Assembly: GCA_947594085.1 (NCBI GenBank)
Contig: CANQEB010000003.1
Coordinates: 1-28,657 of the forward strand
Length of the DNA: 28,657 nt
Direction: 5' to 3'
From: an uncultured Lachnospiraceae bacterium
GTDB taxonomy: Bacteria; Bacillota; Clostridia; Lachnospirales; Lachnospiraceae
Shown here: piece by piece, positions 15,593-23,525 of the stretch
Layout: each line of letters begins with the position of its first letter
Position numbering within the stretch: the first letter of the stretch is position 1
Program-made: the position numbers and the translations under genes
Notes under the pieces: model-generated
The model's database searches: none
What the model was told of the DNA's origin: nothing
What the model saw: only the letters and a program-made list of their open reading frames with translations

Positions 15593-17991
15593 CCGCCTGT
15601 ATTTTGAGTGTGAGCGGGTTTTTGCTGATTCTGTATTTTTCCGGCCGCAGCAATTGGAAATTCGCTGCTTACGGCGTATGCGCATTCCCGGAAAAAACAG
15701 TCTGTAGAGGCAGCTATGATGCAGGAGCAGTGACTATAGAGAATAGCGAAAGCGGAAAGATGGTAACTTACGGAGCGGACGGAGTGAGTTTTTATTACAC
15801 GAAGCTAAATGCGAAGCAGGATAATTTTGTACTGTCCGCGCAGGTTACCGTGGATTCCTGGACAATGACCAATGGGGAGGACGACGGTTTCGGCCTGATG
15901 GCATGCGACTCTGTGGGAAAGAACGGAGATACTGTGGATTTCTGGAACAATTCGTACATGGCGGCGGTGACAAAGGTGGAATACTGCTGGAATCCTGAGA
16001 CGGAGAAAGTATCCAATGTGGGAGAACCCATCGTCATGCGGCAGGGGATTGCCGCAAGAGAGAAAATAGGTTCTGTCGAAGCGTATCCGGAGAATGCGCA
16101 GGAGGCGGCGCACGCGCAGACTGTCAGAACGTATACGCTGGAGGAGTCTCAGGGGAAAAAGGGCGCAGGGACATACAACATTATCGGAAACTATACATCA
16201 ATCGCTGAATCCGGAGGAGCAGAACATCCGCCTGCAGGTACGGTGGGGGAGGAGGAACTGCTTACCACTGTCAAATTGGAAATATGCAGAGATAATACCG
16301 GTTATCGGCTTCGCTATATCGAGGAAGACGGAACCGTACATGAAAAGCTGTTTTACGATAAAGAAAGGGAAAATCTGACCGCGATTGATCCGGAGCATGT
16401 ATATGTCGGATTCTTTGTGACGAGACAGGCGTGCGTCACTTTTCAGGATATGGAACTGACCGTGACGGATGCACAGACCGATCCGGAAGCGCAGGAGGAA
16501 CAGCCGGAGGTGCTGGATCCTGATTTCAGGGTGACGAGTTCCCATACGGCAAATGCTGAAACGTATGAGCTGGTTTTCGAGACGAATTACGGCGGCTTGC
16601 TGACCATAAAGGATGAGCAGGGAGAGACGCTCACCGCAGATATCGTTTTAAAAGCAGGGGAAAGTTTTTCTCTTCCGTGTCAGCTGCAGGAAGGGGACAA
16701 CCGATATGAGATCAGTTTTTTGCCGGAAAACGGTGCAGAAAGTGAAGACTATGGAAATGGCCGGAACAGACAAATAATCCTGTCGGACCTGTCAGAAGCG
16801 GTATTCTGGCATACGGTTTCCTATTGGAAGATTGGGGAGGAAAAGGGGGATATTTATACCTCTCCGGATGCAGATCAGACAGACGATATGTCTGTACTGG
16901 CAGGGAAGAAAAGCGGTTGGACCGTTTCGGAAGGAAGCGGAAAACCGGGGACACGTGAAAACCCGCTTAGCCTTGCGACGGCGGTGCAGTATGCGGCGCC
17001 CGGGCAGAAAATTCTTTTGACGGAAGGGAAATACCAGTTATCAGAGCCGATTATGATTGAGCGGGGACACGATGGAACAGAGGAAGAGCCGATTTGTTTG
17101 CTGTCTGATCCGGAAAATAAAGAAAGACCGATTTTGGACTTTCAGGGAAAATGTGAAGGGATCACACTTTCCGCGGATTACTGGATTTTTGACGGATTTG
17201 ACTGCACCGGTTCCGCCGTAAACGAATACGGGGTTCATCTGACCGGAAGTCACAATCGGATGGAAAATCTGGAGATCTACCGGAACGGGAACACCGGCCT
17301 GCATATCAGCAGTTTGTCCCTCTGGGATGATATTAGCGAGTGGCCTTCGGATAATCATATTCTGAATTGTACCTCCTATGGAAACTGCGACGACGCCTAC
17401 GAGGACGCTGATGGTTTTGCTTGTCAGTTTACGGCCGGGGCGGGAAATGTGTTTGACGGATGTACTGCGCATAATAATGCAGACGACGGCTGGGACTTTT
17501 ATGCGAAGGTATGGCTGGAACCGCTGGGTCCGGTCACATTGAGAAACTGTACGGCATATCGAAACGGCTATCTGGAGGATGGCAGCGAGGCCGGAAAAGG
17601 GAACGGATTTAAGTTGGGCGGCGATAATATGCCGGGCGGGCATATTATGGAGAACTGTTTCTCCTATGAAAACAGGGAGGACGGAATTACATCCAACACT
17701 TGTCCGAATCTCACACTGATTGGCTGTACGGCATTTGACAATGAAGGGTACAATATCCATTTATATACGGACAGTCAGAAAAGTACGGCTTACCTTGTGC
17801 GGGATACCCGCTCCCTGAGAACAATCTTAAAGAATGGCAAATCAGATCTTTTGGAAGGACGGGGAACGCAGGTGAAAGAGGATTTATACAGTGAGGGAAA
17901 CTATTATTGGGAAAAACGTCAAAAAGCGGCAATTAACAGCAAAGGAGAACAGCTCATAGTGGAGAAGTTATCGGATACTGCGGAACCCTGA
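15478..17991 (+). CDS. Membrane-anchored PL9-type pectate lyase homologue
   Basis: An 837-residue protein: a basic N-terminus, one membrane helix (about 28-54), a long extracytoplasmic beta-rich region (60-470) and a C-terminal right-handed beta-helix (490-790). The helix carries PL9 hallmarks: EDADGF with D645, NADDGWDF with D669, D670 and D673, and GNGFKLGG with K712. The spacing D645-D669 (24) and D669-D673 (4) equals that recalled for the calcium ligands of Dickeya Pel9A (D209, D233, D234, D237), and K712 matches its catalytic Lys273 with a slightly longer loop. So the calcium site and Brønsted base look intact. PL9 enzymes cleave polygalacturonate. In a biosynthetic locus this one may trim, release or remodel the cell's own uronic-acid polymer. 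The N-terminal region (YCWNPETEK, GYRLRYIEEDG) resembles concanavalin-like sugar-binding domains, unproven. Confidence 0.82.
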   Translation: MHFEIWDRMARTLRFRRGAGGERGKLRAGGIFAAGICIAACILSVSGFLLILYFSGRSNWKFAAYGVCAFPEKTVCRGSYDAGAVTIENSESGKMVTYGADGVSFYYTKLNAKQDNFVLSAQVTVDSWTMTNGEDDGFGLMACDSVGKNGDTVDFWNNSYMAAVTKVEYCWNPETEKVSNVGEPIVMRQGIAAREKIGSVEAYPENAQEAAHAQTVRTYTLEESQGKKGAGTYNIIGNYTSIAESGGAEHPPAGTVGEEELLTTVKLEICRDNTGYRLRYIEEDGTVHEKLFYDKERENLTAIDPEHVYVGFFVTRQACVTFQDMELTVTDAQTDPEAQEEQPEVLDPDFRVTSSHTANAETYELVFETNYGGLLTIKDEQGETLTADIVLKAGESFSLPCQLQEGDNRYEISFLPENGAESEDYGNGRNRQIILSDLSEAVFWHTVSYWKIGEEKGDIYTSPDADQTDDMSVLAGKKSGWTVSEGSGKPGTRENPLSLATAVQYAAPGQKILLTEGKYQLSEPIMIERGHDGTEEEPICLLSDPENKERPILDFQGKCEGITLSADYWIFDGFDCTGSAVNEYGVHLTGSHNRMENLEIYRNGNTGLHISSLSLWDDISEWPSDNHILNCTSYGNCDDAYEDADGFACQFTAGAGNVFDGCTAHNNADDGWDFYAKVWLEPLGPVTLRNCTAYRNGYLEDGSEAGKGNGFKLGGDNMPGGHIMENCFSYENREDGITSNTCPNLTLIGCTAFDNEGYNIHLYTDSQKSTAYLVRDTRSLRTILKNGKSDLLEGRGTQVKEDLYSEGNYYWEKRQKAAINSKGEQLIVEKLSDTAEP

Positions 17992-18013
17992 ACTAAGCGA
18001 AGGAGTGGAATTT

Positions 18014-19036
18014 ATGAAGAGCACGGATATTTTGCGTATAGAAAGAACCGACAAGGATGAACATACTTATGTTATTCGCTGGCATATGACACATCTGTGT
18101 AATTATTACTGTGATTTTTGTATACAGGGAAACCGGGAACGTCACATGAGGCGGGCACAAGGAGAATCTGCGCAGATGAGAAAAAGAATCTGTTCCAATT
18201 TGATCGCATTTATTGAGAAGGAGCTAAATGGAAAGGCGGATATACTATTCTTGTATCTCATAGGCGGGGAAGTCACTATCCTGGAAGATTTTGTGTCAAT
18301 CGTCAGACGATTGCTGAGGGTAAAGTTTCAGGGGAAAATACAAATGCATTTCACTACCAACTTTTCTATGAGCAAAAAAATGTGTCGAAAATTAGCAACT
18401 ATTGCTATGGAGGGGAGGGACAGGAAAATTACCGTGAGATGCAACTACTATAAGGAATTTACGGATGAAGAGCATTTCATGGAAAAAATAAAAGCATTGT
18501 CAGATAAGTCAGGCTACCAGAAGTTTTTGATGAAATATATGCATAGAAACAAGATTTCATTTACGATAGGCTATCCGCTTTTTGAAGATCAGGATTATAC
18601 GAAATATCTGCGGTTTTGTGAGAATAATCCACAGTATGCATCACGGGTAATACCGTTTACTATACGGGATTATAAAACTTCTGTTTCGCAGTCAGTAATA
18701 GAAAAGTTGAGAGCCGATGATGAAAAAAACAAGATAAAATCAGTACGAGTAGTATGGAAAAATGGGGCAGTAAAATATTTTAGTGAAACAGCAGATCCGT
18801 GCTTATTTGCTGATGAGGGTCCTTATTTTCGGCCAAAAGGATTTTTGTGCGATATTGGACGCCGTTTTCTGACAATTGATCCTTTTGGAAATATGAGCCG
18901 TTGTGTTGAAGCGGCTGAGGAAACGAAATTTGGTAATTTGTGTGATGAGGTGCCGAGATACATGACGGAAATGCTTCGCTGTCCAGCGGAAAGATGTGGA
19001 TGCCGTTTTTATTCTTTACTGGAAAACGATATGTAA
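18014..19036 (+). CDS. Radical SAM protein with C-terminal SPASM-like cysteine cluster
   Basis: A 340-residue protein with the radical SAM CxxxCxxC motif at C29, C33 and C36 (CNYYCDFC), a GGE motif in LIGGEVTILEDF for SAM binding, and six C-terminal cysteines (C279, C297, C310, C323, C328, C330) around DPFGNMSRC. These would hold one or two auxiliary iron-sulfur clusters, as in SPASM/twitch enzymes that modify peptides, sugars or proteins. No precursor peptide gene is visible nearby; the substrate may be a sugar or the cell-surface glycan precursor, which is inference. The start ATG 18014 has AAGGAG eight bases upstream; GTG 18005 is in frame but lies within that spacing. The gene is clearly more AT-rich than those before 18000 and marks the left edge of the AT-richer half of the locus. 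Confidence 0.82.
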   Translation: MKSTDILRIERTDKDEHTYVIRWHMTHLCNYYCDFCIQGNRERHMRRAQGESAQMRKRICSNLIAFIEKELNGKADILFLYLIGGEVTILEDFVSIVRRLLRVKFQGKIQMHFTTNFSMSKKMCRKLATIAMEGRDRKITVRCNYYKEFTDEEHFMEKIKALSDKSGYQKFLMKYMHRNKISFTIGYPLFEDQDYTKYLRFCENNPQYASRVIPFTIRDYKTSVSQSVIEKLRADDEKNKIKSVRVVWKNGAVKYFSETADPCLFADEGPYFRPKGFLCDIGRRFLTIDPFGNMSRCVEAAEETKFGNLCDEVPRYMTEMLRCPAERCGCRFYSLLENDM

Positions 19037-19048
19037 TGGAGATGAAAA

Positions 19049-20158
19049 ATGAGAATTGTATTTGTCACCCAACATTTGACAGATGGAGGTGCAGAGCGAG
19101 GAATGATCGCGTTTGCCAATGCTCTGGCACATATAGGGGAAGATGTCTGTATTGCATATATGGAAGATATAGGAATTGATTATACATTGAGTTCGAATGT
19201 GCAGACATTTCTAATACATCATAATTCTAATGTACATATTCCCAGGCTGAGAGGTTTATGTAATATTTTATTGCCTGTAAAATTGCTCCGTGAACTTTCT
19301 GGAGATGTTTTTATATCCGACAATTTGTCATTGAAATATAATTGGAAAGTTTGGATTGCTACTCTTTTTTCCAGAGCAAGGATGGTATATGCGATTGTTA
19401 ACAATATGGAGAAAAAGGAACTGGATCAAAAGAAAAGAGAACAATATGAACGAACGTGTCGACAGGCTGATGCTATTTGGATACAGACGGAAGGACAGAG
19501 AGAACTTCTCCCTTCATATGCGCAAAGGAAGGCTTTTCAGGTTCGAAATATTCTGGATAAACAATTTCTTAATACGCAAAAAACATACAATAAGGAGGTA
19601 TGCCATTTTGTAAGTGCGGGACGTTTACATCCACAAAAAAATCAGGAATTGCTGATTGTAGCTTTTGCTCGAATGCTTAAAAGAACAGGAAACAATACCG
19701 CCACACTTACCATATATGGAAAAAGTAAAATTAGTATTTTTAAAACAGAAGAGAAATTGAAAATGTTGATTCAGAAATATCATTTGGAGGAGCGTGTATT
19801 TCTTCCAGGCTGGGTAAAAGATATGGAGGACAGATTTGCACAGGCGGATGCCTTTGTGTTTGGCTCGGATTATGAGGGGCTTCCCTATGCACTGATGGAA
19901 GCAATGGGCTCCGGCCTGCCCTGCATTTCTACGGATTGTCCCACCGGGCCGTCAGATCTGATCAAGAGCGGAGAAAATGGGATATTGGTGCCGGTTGGGG
20001 ATGTAGACGCTATGTCGCAGGCTATGGAATTGTTTATTAAGGAGCCGCGGACGGCGGAACAAATGGGAAGACAGGCAAGGCGGACTATGCAGGAGTGGGA
20101 TAGTGATGAAGAATTAGCAAAACAGCTATTAAGCCAATTGAAAAGAATCTGTAGTTAA
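19049..20158 (+). CDS. GT4-family glycosyltransferase, array member 1 (N-type B)
   Basis: A 369-residue GT-B fold enzyme of family GT4. The N-terminal acceptor domain has the GGAE loop (13-16) and ends in FQVRNILD; the C-terminal donor domain begins at FVSAGRLHPQKNQ (Arg and Lys that contact the nucleotide-sugar phosphates) and has the E-x7-E pair E276/E284 in SDYEGLPYALMEAM. It should transfer a sugar from an NDP donor with retention, on the cytoplasmic face. It is the most divergent of the six paralogues: GAERG replaces GAERE and AMGSG replaces AMAAG. The N-domain carries B-type marks (NNMEKKEL, ADAIWIQTE), and its C-domain pairs with member 3 (IKSGENG, EELA). It is very AT-rich. It starts 12 bp after the radical SAM gene. 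Confidence 0.9.
   Translation: MRIVFVTQHLTDGGAERGMIAFANALAHIGEDVCIAYMEDIGIDYTLSSNVQTFLIHHNSNVHIPRLRGLCNILLPVKLLRELSGDVFISDNLSLKYNWKVWIATLFSRARMVYAIVNNMEKKELDQKKREQYERTCRQADAIWIQTEGQRELLPSYAQRKAFQVRNILDKQFLNTQKTYNKEVCHFVSAGRLHPQKNQELLIVAFARMLKRTGNNTATLTIYGKSKISIFKTEEKLKMLIQKYHLEERVFLPGWVKDMEDRFAQADAFVFGSDYEGLPYALMEAMGSGLPCISTDCPTGPSDLIKSGENGILVPVGDVDAMSQAMELFIKEPRTAEQMGRQARRTMQEWDSDEELAKQLLSQLKRICS
19865..20014 (+). repeat. Donor-site homology block shared by six GT4 genes (copy 1)
   Basis: The 50-codon block from SDYEG to the VGDV-x-A/T-M motif recurs in all six glycosyltransferase genes: 19865-20014, 21006-21155, 22127-22276, 23219-23368, 24351-24500 and 26555-26704. It contains E-x7-E, GLPCISTDC and GPS motifs and is far more alike between copies than the N-terminal halves. 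Such direct repeats can support gene conversion or deletion between genes. Confidence 0.85.
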
Positions 20159-20189
20159 AGCATGAAGGTGTACATTTATTGGATATATT

Positions 20190-21299
20190 ATGAGAATTGT
20201 TTTCATTATATCACAATTGACCGGCGGCGGGGCAGAGAGAGAAGTGGCAGCATTTGCAAACGAGCTGGTTCAAATGGGGGAAGAGGTTCATATTGCATGC
20301 ATTCACAATGTAGAGGATGATTATGCAGTGGATGTACGAGTACAGAGACATTGGCTGCAGGCCTTTCGAATGTCCGGACACCGGAAGCTGCGGAACATTT
20401 GCACACAACTTTCCATGGCAAGGCAGCTGCGAAAGATTCATGGGGATGTAATCTTGTCTTTTTATGTGCCGCACAATTATTATTTTCGACTGTTTCTCGC
20501 AACAGTTTTTTCAAAAACCAGCTTGGTATATACCGTGCGCGGTAATCCGGAGAGAGAGATTCCGAACCCAATGGATAGGCGCAGAAAGGCTCTTGCTTGC
20601 CGGTTTTCCGACGGTGTGTGGATTCAGACAGCTGCGCAGAGGCAATTTTTCCCTAAGTCTATGCAGAAAAAACTGTTTGAAGTACACAATATTCTCAATG
20701 CTAAGTTTTTAGAGATACCAAGAAAAAAAGCGGAGCAAGTGGAGCATTTCATCAGTGTAGGGCGACTGCATCCACAGAAGAATCAGAAACTTTTGGTGAT
20801 GGCTTTTGCGCAGATGATCCGCCGGACTGGCAATAGATCGGCTACCTTAACGATATACGGACAGTCCCGAAGAAATTATCGACAGACTGAGGAGGATCTG
20901 AAGGAGTTAGTCAGTCAGCTTCAACTCGAGGATCGTGTTTTCTTTCCAGGGCGGACAAGAGAAATTGAGAAAATATATGAGGAAGCGGACGCATTTGTGT
21001 TCGGTTCAGATCATGAGGGATTTCCAAATGCGTTGATGGAAGCAATGGCGGCGGGTCTTCCCTGCATTTCTACTGACTGTCCCACGGGTCCGTCAGAATT
21101 GATTATAAACGGAGAGGATGGGTTGCTTGTACCTGTGGGTGACGTGGAAACTATGGCTCGGGCAATGGAATACCTAATTATTCATCCGCAGAAGGCAGGT
21201 CAGCTTGGCGAGGCGGCAAGACAAAGGATGCAAAAATGGGGAACGGCGTGGGAACAGGCAAAGTGTTTGCTGGAAAATCTGCATAGGATCTGTTCTTAA
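20190..21299 (+). CDS. GT4-family glycosyltransferase, array member 2 (N-type A)
   Basis: A 369-residue paralogue with GGAERE at 13-18, FISVGRLHPQKNQ opening the donor domain, and E276/E284 in SDHEGFPNALMEAM. The N-terminal domain is of type A, shared with members 4 and 6: an RxHWL/RHLL block near residue 52, QLRKIHGDVIL, YTVR and FEVHNIL. Type B genes instead have NNLE-K and FEVPNIL. The acceptor should therefore be like that of members 4 and 6 and differ from 1, 3 and 5 (inference). The ribosome site is weak (AAGGTG about 20 bases before, GGAT closer). The gap from member 1 is 31 bp with nothing else in it. Confidence 0.9.
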   Translation: MRIVFIISQLTGGGAEREVAAFANELVQMGEEVHIACIHNVEDDYAVDVRVQRHWLQAFRMSGHRKLRNICTQLSMARQLRKIHGDVILSFYVPHNYYFRLFLATVFSKTSLVYTVRGNPEREIPNPMDRRRKALACRFSDGVWIQTAAQRQFFPKSMQKKLFEVHNILNAKFLEIPRKKAEQVEHFISVGRLHPQKNQKLLVMAFAQMIRRTGNRSATLTIYGQSRRNYRQTEEDLKELVSQLQLEDRVFFPGRTREIEKIYEEADAFVFGSDHEGFPNALMEAMAAGLPCISTDCPTGPSELIINGEDGLLVPVGDVETMARAMEYLIIHPQKAGQLGEAARQRMQKWGTAWEQAKCLLENLHRICS

Positions 21300-21310
21300 T
21301 GAGGTGGCTG

Positions 21311-22420
21311 ATGAAAATTATTTTTGCTTCGGATCAATTACAAAATGGCGGAACAGAGAGAGAGGTTGCTGTGTTTGCCAGCACGCTTGCAAAACTGGGA
21401 CACGAAGTTCATATTTTCTGCGTTAAGGATCTGACAAGTGATTATGCAATTGATCAAAGTGTACATGTGCATCATTTCGCGCTTGTTTCTCGTGTGAATA
21501 TTCCAAAGATACGTGTGCTGTTTCGATGGCGGAATGCGGTCCCAAAGTTACGATGCCTGCATGCGGATATTATATTGTCGGCCAATTTGTCGTTCAAATA
21601 TTATCCGGTGCTCTGGCTGGGCACTTTGTTTTCCGGAACGAAGCTCTTACTTGCGGTTCGCAATAATCTGGAAGAAAAGTATACGAAAAAAAGAGACAAG
21701 CGAATGTGGAGGTGTGCGGCGCATACGGCGGATGCCATCTGGATTCAGACAGAGGCTCAGCGCCGCTTTTTCCCGGACCAAATGCAGGAGAAAATATTCG
21801 AGGTTCCTAATATTTTAGATCCTCGTTTCCTTGAAATACCGGAACGGGAACGAACAGAAATCCGGCGAATCATTACGGTGGGCAGATTCCACTCACAAAA
21901 AAATCAAAAGCTGTTGATTGAGGCATTTGCAAGGATGCTGGAAAAGACAGGGAACAGGGATGCTACGCTTACCATATATGGACAGTCGATGCCGTGGGAG
22001 GGCCCGATTGAAAATGAATTAAAGGTTTTGATACAGACGAATCATCTGGAAGAACGCATATTTATGCCTGGACGCATGCAAGAAATTGAAAAATGTTATG
22101 AGCAGGCGGACGCTTTTTTGCTCGGTTCCGATTATGAGGGGCTGCCCAATGCCTTGATGGAGGCAATGGCGGCGGGGCTTCCCTGCATCTCCACAGACTG
22201 TCTCACGGGTCCGTCTGCTCTGATTAAAAGCGGAGAGAACGGATTGCTGGTGCCGGTGGGAGATGTGGAGGCCATGTCACAAGCAGTGGAATATTTTGTC
22301 CGGCATCCGCAGCAGGCGGCTGAGATGGGAAAGGCGGCGAGAAAGAGGATGAAGACATGGGAGAGCAGGGAAGAGCTGGCCGGAAAGCTTTTGGAAAATT
22401 TACGGAGGATTTGCGGATAA
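21311..22420 (+). CDS. GT4-family glycosyltransferase, array member 3 (N-type B)
   Basis: A 369-residue paralogue. It opens MKIIFASDQLQNGGTERE, keeps IITVGRFHSQKNQ and E276/E284 in SDYEGLPNALMEAM, and has one oddity, STDCLTGPS instead of STDCPTGPS. N-domain type B features are RWRNAVPKLRCLHADI, AVRNNLEEKYTKKRD and FEVPNILDPRFLEIPERER, closely matched by member 5. The C-domain resembles member 1 (LIQTNHLEER, IKSGENG, REELAGKLL). I chose ATG 21311 by alignment with the paralogues; ATG 21299, overlapping the previous stop, is in frame and would add four residues. AGGTGG precedes 21311. Confidence 0.9.
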   Translation: MKIIFASDQLQNGGTEREVAVFASTLAKLGHEVHIFCVKDLTSDYAIDQSVHVHHFALVSRVNIPKIRVLFRWRNAVPKLRCLHADIILSANLSFKYYPVLWLGTLFSGTKLLLAVRNNLEEKYTKKRDKRMWRCAAHTADAIWIQTEAQRRFFPDQMQEKIFEVPNILDPRFLEIPERERTEIRRIITVGRFHSQKNQKLLIEAFARMLEKTGNRDATLTIYGQSMPWEGPIENELKVLIQTNHLEERIFMPGRMQEIEKCYEQADAFLLGSDYEGLPNALMEAMAAGLPCISTDCLTGPSALIKSGENGLLVPVGDVEAMSQAVEYFVRHPQQAAEMGKAARKRMKTWESREELAGKLLENLRRICG

Positions 22421-22423
22421 CCT

Positions 22424-23515
22424 ATGAAGATTGTATTCATCGTAAAGCAATTGGCAAATGGTGGCGCTGAGAGAGAAGCGGTGGCTTTTGCGAATGAGCT
22501 TGTTAAGATGGGAGAGGAAGTCCACGTTGTAAGTATTGTCGATTCGAAGGATGATTATGTCGTAGATAAGCGGATACATAGACATCTGTTGCATGGCGAC
22601 CGGATTACGATACCCAGACTGAAAGGCGCATGCAATCAGCTTTTAATGGCATCATTACTGCGGAAAATTCATGGGGATGTAGTCCTGCCATTTTATGTGA
22701 CCTTCCACCTTGCGGTTTTGCTTTCCGGGAGTAGACTGATTTATACCGTTCGGACGAATCTGGAAAAGGAGCTTCCAAAGAAAAGCGATTGCCTTCGAAG
22801 AAAACTGGTATGTCGATTTGCGGAAGGTATCTGGATTCAGACAGAAGAACAGAGGCATTTTTTTGCGGAGAAATTTCAGAACAAATTGTTTGAAGTACAT
22901 AATATTCTTGACAACCGTTTTTTGCAAATCCATAAACAGCCCGCAGATAAGATAATGCGTTTTATCAGCGTGGGCAGGCTGCAGCCGCAGAAAAATCAGA
23001 GGCTGCTGATCGATGCATTCGGAAAGATGATTCGACGAACCGGCAATGTCCTGGCTACATTGACTATCTACGGCCGGGCGCACAGCGACTTTCTATGGCA
23101 GGAAAAAGAGCTGAGAGCACAGGTCGAGGAACTTGGATTGAAGAACAGGGTGTTTCTTCAAGGCTGGGTGAAAGATATTGAAAAACGATATGAGGAAGCA
23201 GACGCTTTTGTACTCAGCTCGGATTATGAAGGCTGTCCCAACGCTCTGATGGAGGCGATGGCTGCAGGGCTGCCCTGTATCTCTACCGACTGCCCTACAG
23301 GACCTTCTATGTTGATCAGGAGCGGAAAAAACGGCCTGTTAGTGCCGGTGGGGGATGTGGAGGCGATGTCGCGTGCGATGGAATATCTGATCGAGCATCC
23401 CAAGGAGGCCAGTCGGCTGGGAGATGCGGCGCGGCAGAGGATGTGCGAATGGGGGACGGCGCAGGAACAGGCGGAACAACTTCGGGAGAATCTGCGCAGG
23501 ATCTGTTTGGAATAA
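22424..23515 (+). CDS. GT4-family glycosyltransferase, array member 4 (N-type A)
   Basis: A 363-residue paralogue with GGAERE, FISVGRLQPQKNQ and E269/E277 in SDYEGCPNALMEAM. The N-domain is type A (HRHLLH, LLRKIHGDVVLPF, YTVR, FEVHNILD) but about six residues are missing around residue 95-100 relative to members 2 and 6, and a TNLEKELPKK patch resembles type B genes, hinting at small-scale exchange. The C-domain and 3' end (GDAARQRM, REEN-like ENLRRIC) are nearly the same as in member 6. It begins three bases after member 3 with GGAGG about 13 bases upstream, so it probably relies on coupling. Confidence 0.9.
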   Translation: MKIVFIVKQLANGGAEREAVAFANELVKMGEEVHVVSIVDSKDDYVVDKRIHRHLLHGDRITIPRLKGACNQLLMASLLRKIHGDVVLPFYVTFHLAVLLSGSRLIYTVRTNLEKELPKKSDCLRRKLVCRFAEGIWIQTEEQRHFFAEKFQNKLFEVHNILDNRFLQIHKQPADKIMRFISVGRLQPQKNQRLLIDAFGKMIRRTGNVLATLTIYGRAHSDFLWQEKELRAQVEELGLKNRVFLQGWVKDIEKRYEEADAFVLSSDYEGCPNALMEAMAAGLPCISTDCPTGPSMLIRSGKNGLLVPVGDVEAMSRAMEYLIEHPKEASRLGDAARQRMCEWGTAQEQAEQLRENLRRICLE

Positions 23516-23525
23516 GGAGAAGTTG

